From Paenibacillus sp. (GTDB lineage Bacteria > Bacillota > Bacilli > Paenibacillales > Paenibacillaceae), in contig JAIRVF010000108.1 in the NCBI GenBank assembly GCA_031254035.1, positions 1 through 50,690 of the forward strand: a stretch of 50,690 nt of DNA. Direction: 5' to 3'. The notes below the pieces were generated by a model. That model was not told the DNA's origin. It ran no database searches and saw only the letters and a program-made list of their open reading frames with translations. Positions within the stretch are counted from its first letter, which is position 1. Each line of letters starts with the position of its first letter. Shown in pieces: positions 1-7,502 of the stretch. The position numbers and the translations under genes were made by a program.

Positions 1-54
1 GCGAATATTACAAATTTTTAACCATATATTCAAATAAACGTGGTTGATTCCCGC

Positions 55-84
55 TTTACAACATGCATCAAAACAGGATATTAT
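55..84 (+). promoter_or_regulatory. Sigma-A promoter for the yabE riboswitch transcript
   Basis: TTTACA at 55-60 and TATTAT at 79-84 are separated by 18 bp, a good sigma-A match. It lies about 40 bp upstream of the riboswitch aptamer, where its promoter is expected. Identified by eye only. Confidence 0.6.
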
Positions 85-121
85 CTTGTCAGTGAGTTAG
101 GACTACTGTAAGACATTACCT

Positions 122-368
122 TTTTGCGGTAGTTCCCATGAACCAGTCTCGCTGAATCTTTCAATATCGAAAGAACGGGGGAACCGATACATCGAGTGGC
201 AGCGGTCAGCGAACCGTATTTCCAGCTCATGTATTTGATTTCTGTTTAGAGTCTTGGGGTGAATTCCGGAGCCGTCCGCCATGAGCGGATCTGGCGAGGA
301 TCGGGCAACTCTCTTTAACGCCCAAACCCGACAGCTAACCTCGTAAGCGTCATAAAGAGAGGTTTTCG
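122..368 (+). promoter_or_regulatory. Cyclic di-AMP riboswitch (ydaO-yuaA type)
   Basis: Several hallmark blocks of this aptamer class can be read in order: GGGGGAACC near 176-184, TTGGGGTGAATTCCGG near 254-269, CTCTCTTTAACGCC near 310-323, and ACCCGACAGCTAACCTCGTA near 327-346. The class binds c-di-AMP and usually turns off genes for cell-wall remodelling and potassium or osmolyte transport. A terminator hairpin follows at 401-450, and the next substantial gene encodes a YabE-type cell-wall enzyme, which fits. Boundaries are approximate because P1 pairing was judged by eye. Confidence 0.9.
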
Positions 369-400
369 TGCATTTACTTTTCCTACATCAGACATCCAGG

Positions 401-450
401 AAGCCACGAAAGAGTCCTCATTAGCTCTTTACCTGGCTTCTTTTTGTTTT
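401..450 (+). terminator. Riboswitch-associated intrinsic terminator
   Basis: AAGCCA plus AAAGAG on the left pair with CTCTTT plus TGGCTT on the right, around a 10-nt loop and a small internal bulge. The run CTTTTTGTTTTT follows. It sits about 35 nt downstream of the aptamer and is the likely expression platform: c-di-AMP binding would favour it and shut off yabE. Confidence 0.8.
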
Positions 451-503
451 TGAATAATGGAGAAGGCGTCATCATACTGTTGTATAACAGGAGGTGACAA
501 AGC

Positions 504-560
504 ATGAAAAAAAGATGGGTTCATAGTGCAAGAACGCATGATCCTTGTGTGTTTTTGTAA
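504..560 (+). CDS. Putative 18-codon leader peptide ORF upstream of yabE
   Basis: An ATG at 504 opens MKKRWVHSARTHDPCVFL and a stop codon. The ribosome-binding site AGGAGGTGA at 489-497 is among the strongest in the window and ideally spaced. The ORF sits between the riboswitch terminator (ends about 450) and the yabE start (637). Its peptide is basic at the N-terminus, and I recognise no family. It could be a regulatory leader peptide, a small protein, or the remnant of an alternative yabE start. Evidence is the ribosome-binding site alone. Confidence 0.45.
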   Translation: MKKRWVHSARTHDPCVFL

Positions 561-636
561 AAATTTGAGTATAGTCGCGTCAAGTCATTCATGCGTAACT
601 CTAAAATGGCGGGGCTATGTAAGGAGGATCGAGAAA

Positions 637-1794
637 GTGGGCATTTTCCAACAAGAAGAGACCCATGATTCAAAAAACTCCAGCATGTCTTTCGCATTGC
701 GATGGAAGCATGAGAATTTGCGCCAAATCTCTACTGCAGCTATCATTTCAATCGCGGTCACCATCATGGTTCTGCTGCTCGTAAACACAAACACGCGCAA
801 GCAGGTGTTTTTGGTGGTAGACGGTCAGGTCAAATCGATTCAGACCCATAAATCTGTTTTACAAGAAGTGCTGGAAGAGCAAGCTATCAGTCTCAAACCG
901 GAAGATCAGATTTCCATGTCGCTCAGTGGACCGCTCCAGGATGGAGACAAAGTGGTCATTGATCGTGCATTTCCCGTTCAACTGACGGCTGATGGTGCAA
1001 AAGAAAATTGGTTTACAACAAAGGATACGGTCGGCGATGTCCTAAAAGAGAAGGGAATATCGCTGAAGGATACCGATAAGGTAACTCCGGCGCTAACGGA
1101 GTCCATTGCTGGTCAGACGGATATCCGAATCGTGCGTGTTAACAGGCAGGTGGTTGAACGTCAGGAAAGACTGCCTTTCCGCGTCATCAAAACTGCAGAC
1201 CCTAGCCTGATTGCAGGCGAGGTCCGTATCGTCCAGAAGGGTACGCCGGGCGTGATGGTACAACACATCGAAAAGGTATACCATGATGGCGAAATGGTGT
1301 CCATGCGCATGGTTGGCAAAGAAGTCCAAACAAAGACACTGGACAAAGTTATTGCTGTAGGGACCAAGAAAAAACCTGCCCCAGCGGTCGTTCAAACCGC
1401 AGATGTTAAACTGGCTGGAACAGTCAAGACGAACAAAGCCGCCAACAGCAATAATCGAGCGAGCAAGGCCGGTGTTGATTTTTCATATAAAAAATTGATT
1501 CAAGTATCCACAACGGCGTATTCTGCCAACGAGCCAGGCATCGGTACCCGTACAGCTACGGGTACACGTGTAACCGAAGGCCGCACCATTGCCGTGGATC
1601 CTAATGTGATACCGCTCGGCTGGTGGGTGTATATTGAAGGCGTGGGCTTCCGCCGCGCTGAAGATACCGGTGGAGCGATCAAAGGCAACAAAATCGACAT
1701 TTATTACGACTCCGTGAAGCGCGCTAACAGCTTTGGCCGCAAATCCGGTCTCAAGGTATATGTCATCGGTCCTGTGAAGCCGGAATTGAATTAA
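637..1794 (+). CDS. yabE: YabE-like cell-wall-active protein (DUF348, G5 and 3D domains)
   Basis: A secreted or membrane-anchored protein of the resuscitation-promoting-factor/stationary-phase-survival family, thought to cleave or remodel peptidoglycan. After a short cytoplasmic stretch there is one membrane segment near residues 32-51. Two DUF348 repeats follow (about 55-165), then a G5 region (about 185-265) and a C-terminal 3D domain (about 292-378) with the typical AEDTGGAIKGNKIDIYY block holding the catalytic-type aspartates. The GTG start at 637 is chosen because AAGGAGG at 621-627 precedes it at ideal spacing; the frame is open further upstream, but without a comparable site. The c-di-AMP riboswitch upstream links expression to wall and turgor homeostasis. 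Confidence 0.88.
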   Translation: MGIFQQEETHDSKNSSMSFALRWKHENLRQISTAAIISIAVTIMVLLLVNTNTRKQVFLVVDGQVKSIQTHKSVLQEVLEEQAISLKPEDQISMSLSGPLQDGDKVVIDRAFPVQLTADGAKENWFTTKDTVGDVLKEKGISLKDTDKVTPALTESIAGQTDIRIVRVNRQVVERQERLPFRVIKTADPSLIAGEVRIVQKGTPGVMVQHIEKVYHDGEMVSMRMVGKEVQTKTLDKVIAVGTKKKPAPAVVQTADVKLAGTVKTNKAANSNNRASKAGVDFSYKKLIQVSTTAYSANEPGIGTRTATGTRVTEGRTIAVDPNVIPLGWWVYIEGVGFRRAEDTGGAIKGNKIDIYYDSVKRANSFGRKSGLKVYVIGPVKPELN

Positions 1795-1840
1795 TCGTTC
1801 TAATGTTATAGTATTATGATCATGAAAATGTCATGCTAAA

Positions 1841-1868
1841 GAAGAGGAGCATTCCTCTTCTTTTTGTT
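1841..1868 (+). terminator. Intrinsic terminator after yabE
   Basis: A perfect 8-bp stem, GAAGAGGA / TCCTCTTC, with loop GCAT, is followed by TTTTTGTTG. It separates yabE from rnmV. Confidence 0.85.
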
Positions 1869-1935
1869 GTTTGGATGTCCGAAAAACCGTGACGCACGGA
1901 CGGATGAGTATGCTCTAGAAAGGAAGAAGCTGGTG

Positions 1936-2484
1936 ATGATCAAAGAAGTCATAGTCGTAGAGGGACGGGACGACACTGTGGCCGTGAAGCGGGCGGTGGA
2001 AGCCGATACGATAGAAACCGGGGGCTCGGCCATTAATGCCCGGATATTGCAGCGAATCGCTCTGGCACAGGAACGCCGAGGAGTCATTGTCCTGACCGAT
2101 CCCGACCATGCGGGAGAGCGAATTCGAAAGATTATTGCGAACAAGGTGACCGGCTGCAAGCATGCCTTCATTCCGGAAGTGGATGCCACGCGTAAAGGCG
2201 ACATTGGAGTGGAGAATGCCTCCCCCGAAGCGATACAAAAAGCGCTCTCCCGGGTACACACGTCTTATGAAGGCGCCGAGAGCCAGATCGATATGGAGGA
2301 TTTGATGGCAGCTGGATTGCTTATGCACCCGGATGCAGCCAGTAGACGGATGATCATGGGCAATCACCTTGGCATCGGCTATTGCAACGGCAAGCAGTTT
2401 CACAAACGGCTGGCTGTTTTTCAGATCACGCGTGAGGAATTCGCAGAAGCGTTGACACGCTTGGAACAGGAAGGGGAAGGTTGA
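1936..2484 (+). CDS. rnmV: Ribonuclease M5
   Basis: Matures 5S rRNA precursors by cutting both strands near the mature ends. It is 182 aa and has a Toprim fold: EGRDD at residues 9-13 holds the catalytic glutamate, and the DPD motif at 55-57 binds metal. The ATG at 1936 gives MIKEVIVVEGRDDT, matching the family N-terminus; an AAAGGAAG site lies about 10 nt upstream. A GTG one codon earlier is possible. The stop overlaps a possible TTG start of ksgA, so the two rRNA-processing genes are probably translationally coupled, as in B. subtilis. Confidence 0.95.
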   Translation: MIKEVIVVEGRDDTVAVKRAVEADTIETGGSAINARILQRIALAQERRGVIVLTDPDHAGERIRKIIANKVTGCKHAFIPEVDATRKGDIGVENASPEAIQKALSRVHTSYEGAESQIDMEDLMAAGLLMHPDAASRRMIMGNHLGIGYCNGKQFHKRLAVFQITREEFAEALTRLEQEGEG

Positions 2485-2486
2485 AG

Positions 2487-3371
2487 ATGCACGGTATGGA
2501 TGAAATCGCTACACCGAGGCGGACGAAGGAAATTATTCATCGTCATGGTTTTTTCTTCAAGAAAAGCCTTGGGCAGAACTTTCTAATTGACCAGAATATT
2601 TTAAATAAAATCGTTGAAGCGGCAGATCTTGATTCTTCCAAAGGGGCGCTGGAGATCGGGCCAGGGATCGGAGCGTTAACCGAAAAGCTGGCTCAGCAAT
2701 CCTCCACCGTGACGGCTGTAGAAATTGACCAGAGACTGATACCGATCCTTCAGGAGGTCCTGGAACCGTATCCTCATGTGCGTATACATCATGGAGATGT
2801 GCTGAAGACCGATCTTGCAGCATTGTTTCAGCAGGATTTTGCGAATGTATCTAAGGTTAGCGTTGTAGCCAATCTGCCGTATTACGTAACGACACCGATA
2901 TTGATGAAGCTGCTTGAAGAGAAGTTGCCGCTTGAGAACATCGTGGTTATGATTCAGAAGGAGGTTGCCGAGCGTATGGCTGCTTCACCGGGAACAAAGG
3001 ACTACGGCAGCTTAAGTATTGCCGTACAGTACTACAGTGTTCCTGAACTGGTCTGCATCGTACCCAAGACGGTATTTATCCCGCAGCCAAATGTAGAGTC
3101 TGCCGTGATCCGTTTGATGGTACGGGAGCAGCCACCGGTACAAGTGGACGACGAAAATTTCTTTTTCCAGGTGGTACAAGCCGCTTTCGCCCAGCGTCGC
3201 AAGACGATTTCCAACAACCTCAAAACACGCTTTTTCCCGAAAGAAGGTCGGGAGCGTCTTGAGGTTTTGCTTGGTGAAGCAGGAATCGATCCTTCGCGCC
3301 GCGGCGAAACCCTTAGTCTTCAGGAGTTCGCGACGCTCAGCAATGTGCTATTTGGGGCTGAACTCCGGTAA
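2487..3371 (+). CDS. ksgA: 16S rRNA (adenine1518-N6/adenine1519-N6)-dimethyltransferase
   Basis: Dimethylates the two adjacent adenines in the 3' hairpin of 16S rRNA late in 30S assembly. The protein has about 294 residues. The SAM-binding motif EIGPGIGALT begins at residue 56, and the catalytic NLPYYVTTP motif is near residue 129. The KKSLGQNFLID block at the N-terminus is diagnostic. The start is uncertain among TTG 2481, ATG 2487 and ATG 2496; ATG 2487 is best spaced from AAGGGGAAGG at 2471-2480. It follows rnmV with no real gap. Confidence 0.95.
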   Translation: MHGMDEIATPRRTKEIIHRHGFFFKKSLGQNFLIDQNILNKIVEAADLDSSKGALEIGPGIGALTEKLAQQSSTVTAVEIDQRLIPILQEVLEPYPHVRIHHGDVLKTDLAALFQQDFANVSKVSVVANLPYYVTTPILMKLLEEKLPLENIVVMIQKEVAERMAASPGTKDYGSLSIAVQYYSVPELVCIVPKTVFIPQPNVESAVIRLMVREQPPVQVDDENFFFQVVQAAFAQRRKTISNNLKTRFFPKEGRERLEVLLGEAGIDPSRRGETLSLQEFATLSNVLFGAELR

Positions 3372-3510
3372 AACGGGGACAAGATTATCCTTCTATTTAC
3401 CTATGGCAGGTATAAATAACACTGGATACGTCTCATTTCTTATTTTGCCAAAAGTGATGAACCAATAAGGGGATTTGCCCATACCATGGGGGTAGGGGTG
3501 ATATATTGTG

Positions 3511-4407
3511 ATGAATGTAGGAGACCTGGTCGTCCGCAAATCTTATGGTGGTGATATCGCTTTTCGTGTGGAGGATCTGCGGAGCAATTTGGCAGTGATC
3601 AAGGGGACCGAGTTTCGGCTGCTGGCTGATTCCCCCCTTGATGATCTTGTGAGGGTGCCATACGCACCGCTTAACGAAAAATCCCAAAAGGCCAATGTTC
3701 GAGCAAATGAATCGTTAAGCAGGTTAAAACGACACCGTGAGGAGCAAACGGAACGAAATCAGGCAGATCTCAGCGGTGGCTGGCCGATGGTGGATCAGCC
3801 TTCTTATTTTGAGGTTCCGGGCAAAGTTCTCCATCTCGATGGAGATTTAAATTACTTAAAAAAGAGTCTGAGTCTTTACCAGCAACTGCGTGTGCCTGCA
3901 GAGGGACACTATGTGAACGAGGCGGGTATGGCGGATGCTTTGTACCGGCTTCTACCAAGAGTAAGGCCGGATATTGTCGTCATCACCGGCCATGACGGTG
4001 TTCTGAAGCATAGGCCTAATCAAGATCTGTTCAGCCTGAATAGCTATAAAAACTCCCAAAATTTTGTGACTGCAATTCAGGTAGCTCGCCAGTACGAACG
4101 GCATTACGATACACTAACTGTTATTGCTGGTGCCTGTCAGTCACATTTCGAGGCTCTACTGCAGGCGGGAGCGAATTTCGCCAGCTCGCCGGGGCGTATT
4201 CTTATCCATGCGCTGGATCCCGTGTACGTGGCCGCCAAGGCTTCCTTCACCTCTGTGAGGGATACGATCAATATGACGGATGTTCTGCATAATACGATCA
4301 GCGGCGCACAAGGTGTTGGTGGCATTGAGACACGCGGAAGCTACAGGATTGGCCTGCCGCGTTTGAATGATCTTTCGCAGCTGAAGGTAACACCTTCGGC
4401 TAGGTAG
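3511..4407 (+). CDS. yabG: Sporulation-specific cysteine protease YabG
   Basis: A mother-cell protease that processes spore coat proteins and preproteins late in sporulation. It is about 298 aa. Conserved blocks include the N-terminal GDLVVRKSYGGD, GKVLHLDGD, the ITGHDG segment with the candidate catalytic histidine, GACQSHFE with the candidate cysteine, and HALDPVYVAAK. AGGGGTGAT at 3494-3502 supports the ATG at 3511; a GTG three bases upstream is also possible. In B. subtilis the gene depends on sigma-K; I could not find a convincing sigma-K promoter. A strong terminator follows. Confidence 0.95.
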   Translation: MNVGDLVVRKSYGGDIAFRVEDLRSNLAVIKGTEFRLLADSPLDDLVRVPYAPLNEKSQKANVRANESLSRLKRHREEQTERNQADLSGGWPMVDQPSYFEVPGKVLHLDGDLNYLKKSLSLYQQLRVPAEGHYVNEAGMADALYRLLPRVRPDIVVITGHDGVLKHRPNQDLFSLNSYKNSQNFVTAIQVARQYERHYDTLTVIAGACQSHFEALLQAGANFASSPGRILIHALDPVYVAAKASFTSVRDTINMTDVLHNTISGAQGVGGIETRGSYRIGLPRLNDLSQLKVTPSAR

Positions 4408-4420
4408 GCAACGACTCATT

Positions 4421-4456
4421 AACCTTAATCACGTTTTGCGGATTAAGGTTTTTTTG
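4421..4456 (+). terminator. Intrinsic terminator after yabG
   Basis: A perfect 10-bp stem, AACCTTAATC / GATTAAGGTT, with a 10-nt loop, runs directly into TTTTTTTG. Confidence 0.9.
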
Positions 4457-4507
4457 TCGTTTAGCGGTTGTATGCGGAATTACTCCAAAATACCACAAAA
4501 AAATCCG

Positions 4508-4537
4508 TTGACAACATAAATTTGATGCTGATATAAT
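4508..4537 (+). promoter_or_regulatory. Upstream consensus sigma-A promoter of veg
   Basis: TTGACA at 4508-4513 and TATAAT at 4532-4537 are both perfect hexamers, with an 18-bp spacer in A/T-rich DNA. Confidence 0.8.
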
Positions 4538-4547
4538 TAAAATTTAT

Positions 4548-4577
4548 TTGACATAAACTACACCTCTGGGTTATAAT
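4548..4577 (+). promoter_or_regulatory. Downstream consensus sigma-A promoter of veg
   Basis: TTGACA at 4548-4553 and TATAAT at 4572-4577 are again perfect hexamers with an 18-bp spacer, exactly 40 bp downstream of the first promoter. The start point would be about 20 nt upstream of the veg codons. The B. subtilis veg promoter is one of its strongest vegetative promoters. Confidence 0.88.
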
Positions 4578-4604
4578 GGACAAGGAAAGAGGTGGTCGTC
4601 GACA

Positions 4605-4874
4605 ATGGCAAAAAATGCGCTATTGGAAATCAAACGCAATCTCGAAGCTCATGTAGGTCAGAAAATATCGCTGCGGGCTAACGGTGGTCGCCGAAAGACC
4701 GTCGAGCGCACGGGTGTGCTGGAAGAAACGTACCCTTCTGTTTTTATTGTCAAGCTGGATCATGAACAGCAAACCTTTAAGCGTGTTTCATACAGCTATG
4801 CAGATATTCTTACTGAATCCGTAGAGGTCACCATTTGTGCCGATCACGGGAATGATTCAGATGAAATACGATAA
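4605..4874 (+). CDS. veg: Veg protein (biofilm-associated, DUF1021)
   Basis: An 89-aa protein of the Veg family. In B. subtilis Veg is made at high level in growth and stimulates biofilm matrix genes, apparently by opposing the repressor SinR; the biochemistry is not settled. The conserved N-terminus MAKNALLEIKRNLEAHVG and the GGRRKTVERTGVLEETYPS core are clear. AAAGAGGTGG at 4586-4595 precedes the ATG. The gene is monocistronic, bounded by two strong promoters and a terminator. Confidence 0.95.
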   Translation: MAKNALLEIKRNLEAHVGQKISLRANGGRRKTVERTGVLEETYPSVFIVKLDHEQQTFKRVSYSYADILTESVEVTICADHGNDSDEIR

Positions 4875-4893
4875 AGCGTAACTTTTTATTTGG

Positions 4894-4923
4894 AGCAGCC
4901 TTCCTTTGGGAGGCTGCTTTTTG
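4894..4923 (+). terminator. Intrinsic terminator after veg
   Basis: An 8-bp stem, AGCAGCCT / AGGCTGCT, with loop TCCTTTGGG, is followed by TTTTTG. Confidence 0.88.
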
Positions 4924-5061
4924 TTGGCAGGAACTTTTCGAATGAGGATCCATTGGGCGAGAGATAATATACATAAATCATTGCTTTATATAGCTTAAAC
5001 TGCAAACGTCTTGTAGAGGTAATTCGTTAACAGAATAAAATGATGTTAGGGAGGACTTCCA

Positions 5062-5241
5062 ATGAGCCGCAGACGCCGCAGTATCATGTCTGATGAACTG
5101 AAGAACGAGCTTGCCAAGGATTTAGGTTTTTATGAAACCGTTCAACAGGAGGGGTGGGGCGGGATCAAAGCCAAGGATGCAGGGAATATGGTGAAACGCG
5201 CTATTCAACTCGCTGAGCAGGCTGCATCGCGAAAATCGTAA
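5062..5241 (+). CDS. sspF: Small acid-soluble spore protein SspF (alpha/beta type)
   Basis: A 59-aa DNA-binding spore protein that coats and protects forespore DNA. The start MSRRRRSIMSDELKNELAK, the ELAKDLGFYETV segment and the signature EGWGGIKAKDAGNMVKRAI identify the SspF branch of the alpha/beta SASP family. The ATG at 5062 follows GGGAGG at 5049-5054. It lies between veg and ispE as in B. subtilis. Expression by sigma-G is expected from the family, but I did not find a convincing sigma-G promoter upstream. Confidence 0.93.
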   Translation: MSRRRRSIMSDELKNELAKDLGFYETVQQEGWGGIKAKDAGNMVKRAIQLAEQAASRKS

Positions 5242-5262
5242 GAACTCAAAATGGAGATCTGG

Positions 5263-5298
5263 CGGAGACCACCATGATATATGGGGATCTCCGTTTTT
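5263..5298 (+). terminator. Intrinsic terminator after sspF
   Basis: A hairpin runs from CGGAGA (5263-5268) to TCTCCG (5288-5293), with an inner CCAT/ATGG pairing and two mismatches. TTTTT follows. Confidence 0.8.
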
Positions 5299-5324
5299 CA
5301 TAACACCAAACTGCGTAGTTCGAA

Positions 5325-5353
5325 ATGACTTGCAGGATTCAGTTTGATATAAT
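5325..5353 (+). promoter_or_regulatory. Extended -10 promoter of ispE
   Basis: A perfect TATAAT at 5348-5353 is preceded by TG one base upstream, giving an extended -10. ATGACT at 5325-5330 is a partial -35 at 17 bp. Confidence 0.65.
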
Positions 5354-5396
5354 GATTTGAAGCTGATATAGGTAATCTTAAGGGTGGGTGAACGCC

Positions 5397-6251
5397 TTGA
5401 AAATTTACGAAAAAGCACCGGCCAAAATTAATTTGATGCTGGATGTATTACATAAACGGCCTGATGGGTTTCATGAGGTCGAGATGGTCATGACGATGGT
5501 TGACTTGGCAGACCGGCTGGAGATGTCGGCTTTGCCGCGGGACACTATCATTATTACGAGTCAGGCAGGATATATTCCGCTGGATGAAAAGAATCTTGCC
5601 TTTCAGGCTGCAAGGCTGATCAAAGACCGTTACGACGTTCGGAGCGGCGTGCATATTCATTTGGATAAAAAAATACCGGTAGCCGCCGGCCTCGCCGGAG
5701 GCAGCAGTGACGCGGCAGCGGCACTAAGAGGGTTGAACCGGCTTTGGAATTTGAATATACCGGTGAAGGAGCTTCAGGAACTCGGCGCTGAATTGGGGTC
5801 GGATGTGCCTTTTTGCGTGACGGGAGGCACTGCACTTGCTGCCGGCCGGGGGGAGAAGCTTACCCCGATCAACAATCCACTACAGTGCTGGGTTATACTG
5901 GCCAAGCCTCCGATCAATGTGTCGACGGCGGAAGTGTATGGTAAGTTTAGGGCAGCGGAGGTAAAACGGCATCCATCCGCAGGAGGGATGATCCAGGCTC
6001 TCGAAGCTAGTGATTTTAGCGCCGTTTGCGACGGGCTTGGAAATGTGTTGGAAGATGTAACCTTGAAACTTCATCCACAGGTAGGGCAGCTTAAGGACGC
6101 AATGCTGAAGCTTGGAGCGGATGGAGCGCTCATGTCGGGAAGCGGACCAACTGTATTCGGTCTAGTTTATAAGGAATCCAAAGTAGCAAGGATCTACAAC
6201 GGGCTGCGGGGCTTCTGCAAGGAAGTTTACGCGGTGCGACTACTTACCTAG
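5397..6251 (+). CDS. ispE: 4-diphosphocytidyl-2-C-methyl-D-erythritol kinase
   Basis: A GHMP-family kinase that phosphorylates CDP-methylerythritol in the MEP route to isoprenoid precursors. It is 284 aa. KAPAKINL is at the N-terminus, the ATP loop PVAAGLAGGSSDAAA is near residue 96, and the C-terminal GHMP motif MSGSGPTVFGL is near residue 246. The TTG at 5397 (MKIYEKAPAK) is preferred: it matches family N-termini and is properly spaced from AGGGTGGG at 5381. A GTG at 5388 would overlap that site. Confidence 0.95.
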   Translation: MKIYEKAPAKINLMLDVLHKRPDGFHEVEMVMTMVDLADRLEMSALPRDTIIITSQAGYIPLDEKNLAFQAARLIKDRYDVRSGVHIHLDKKIPVAAGLAGGSSDAAAALRGLNRLWNLNIPVKELQELGAELGSDVPFCVTGGTALAAGRGEKLTPINNPLQCWVILAKPPINVSTAEVYGKFRAAEVKRHPSAGGMIQALEASDFSAVCDGLGNVLEDVTLKLHPQVGQLKDAMLKLGADGALMSGSGPTVFGLVYKESKVARIYNGLRGFCKEVYAVRLLT

Positions 6252-6296
6252 ATAAAAGTACGATGTCAATAATATAACTGCTGGGTAGGAATACAA

Positions 6297-6326
6297 TTGT
6301 ACAAACACGTACGAGGGTGTTATATT
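6297..6326 (+). promoter_or_regulatory. Candidate sigma-A promoter of purR
   Basis: TTGTAC at 6297-6302 and TATATT at 6321-6326 are 18 bp apart. It is the best match in the 239-bp gap before purR, leaving a leader of about 160 nt. On the minus strand CCGAATATT (6336-6344) resembles part of a PurBox, which would allow autoregulation. Confidence 0.45.
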
Positions 6327-6490
6327 TATACCATAATATTCGGATTTACACATAGAATAGGGTTTGCGTTAGAGGTTTTATTGAATCGTTAATTGGAAAA
6401 AGGCTTAACATCCGTGGAATAACGGCTTGAGCCACCATATGAATAAGGTTCTGCAAAGAATCCTGAATAATGTGATAGCGAGGAGTTTTC

Positions 6491-7321
6491 GTGAAAAAAT
6501 TAAAGCGAAGCGCACGTCTGGTCGAGATGACCCAATATTTGCTGTCTAGACCTCATACACTAATCCCGCTCACCACATTCGCCGACCGGTACGGGGCTGC
6601 CAAGTCTTCGATCAGTGAGGATTTGGTAATTATCAAGGAAGTGTTCGAGGATGAGGGAATAGGAGAACTGCTGACGCTGGCGGGAGCCGCAGGCGGCGTC
6701 AAATTCATTCCCAAAATCCCGAAGAAACAGGCGCTTATTTTCGCCGAAGAGCTGTGCAGCCAGTTGCAACAGAAAGACCGGATTCTTCCCGGAGGGTATT
6801 TGTATATGTCCGATTTGCTGGGACAGCCTTCCCTGATGAACGAAGCGGGCAAGATATTCGCCACCGCCTTTGCCGATCAGGAGATCGATGTGGTGATGAC
6901 GATGGAAACCAAGGGGATTCCGCTCGCTTATGCGACGGGGGCCCAATTGAATCTGCCTGTTGTCCTGGTGCGTAGGGATCATCAGGTTACGGAAGGATCG
7001 GCCGTTAGTATCAATTATGTTTCGGGTTCCAATAAAAGCATTCATACGATGTCGCTTTCGCGGCGTGCGCTCAAAGAGAAGTCCAAGGTTCTAATCGTGG
7101 ATGACTTTATGAAGGCGGGCGGGACAATCCAGGGCATGGTGGATCTACTGACCGAATTTGATGCCGAAGTAGCAGGTGTGGGCGTTTTAGTGGAATCCGG
7201 AGCAGTGGAGACCGAGGAGCGTTTGCTGCATGATTATGTCTCTTTGGCTACATTGACCGGCGTCGATTCCAAATCGAAAGAAATTGATGTTAAACCAGGT
7301 AACTATTTTACTAAACGATAA
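6491..7321 (+). CDS. purR: Purine operon repressor PurR
   Basis: A Bacillus-type PurR: an N-terminal winged helix-turn-helix (about residues 1-75) fused to a phosphoribosyltransferase-like domain. It represses purine genes at PurBox sites, and PRPP binding at VLIVDDFMKAGGT (about 200-212) weakens repression. At 276 aa it has the usual length. The GTG at 6491 follows GCGAGGAG at 6478-6485. PurR responds to PRPP, made by the prs product four genes downstream. The yabJ/ridA gene that follows purR in B. subtilis is missing. Confidence 0.96.
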   Translation: MKKLKRSARLVEMTQYLLSRPHTLIPLTTFADRYGAAKSSISEDLVIIKEVFEDEGIGELLTLAGAAGGVKFIPKIPKKQALIFAEELCSQLQQKDRILPGGYLYMSDLLGQPSLMNEAGKIFATAFADQEIDVVMTMETKGIPLAYATGAQLNLPVVLVRRDHQVTEGSAVSINYVSGSNKSIHTMSLSRRALKEKSKVLIVDDFMKAGGTIQGMVDLLTEFDAEVAGVGVLVESGAVETEERLLHDYVSLATLTGVDSKSKEIDVKPGNYFTKR

Positions 7322-7435
7322 AGGCAATCATTCTTGCAAAATTTGTCGATTAAAATCTATTAACGGCGAATATTTCCGAAGTCTGTCGACAATATCCAAC
7401 TTTTAAAAAAATTCCTGAAATTAGGACATTTAAAA

Positions 7436-7464
7436 AGAGGATTTCGAATCGCTGTGTGGAATTA
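7436..7464 (+). promoter_or_regulatory. Sigma-H promoter of spoVG
   Basis: AGAGGATTT at 7436-7444, an 11-bp spacer and GTGGAATTA at 7456-7464 match the sigma-H consensus RNAGGAWWW-N11-12-RNNGAATWW at every defined position. Sigma-H control of spoVG is established in B. subtilis. Confidence 0.9.
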
Positions 7465-7502
7465 TACACCAAGTCTCTGATGGAAAAAGGTGGTGAACAC
7501 AC

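Noticed and set aside
526..636. N-terminal extension of YabE starting at GTG 526
   Set aside because: It lacks a good ribosome-binding site, reads through the mini-ORF region and encodes sequence unlike the family; GTG 637 has AAGGAGG.
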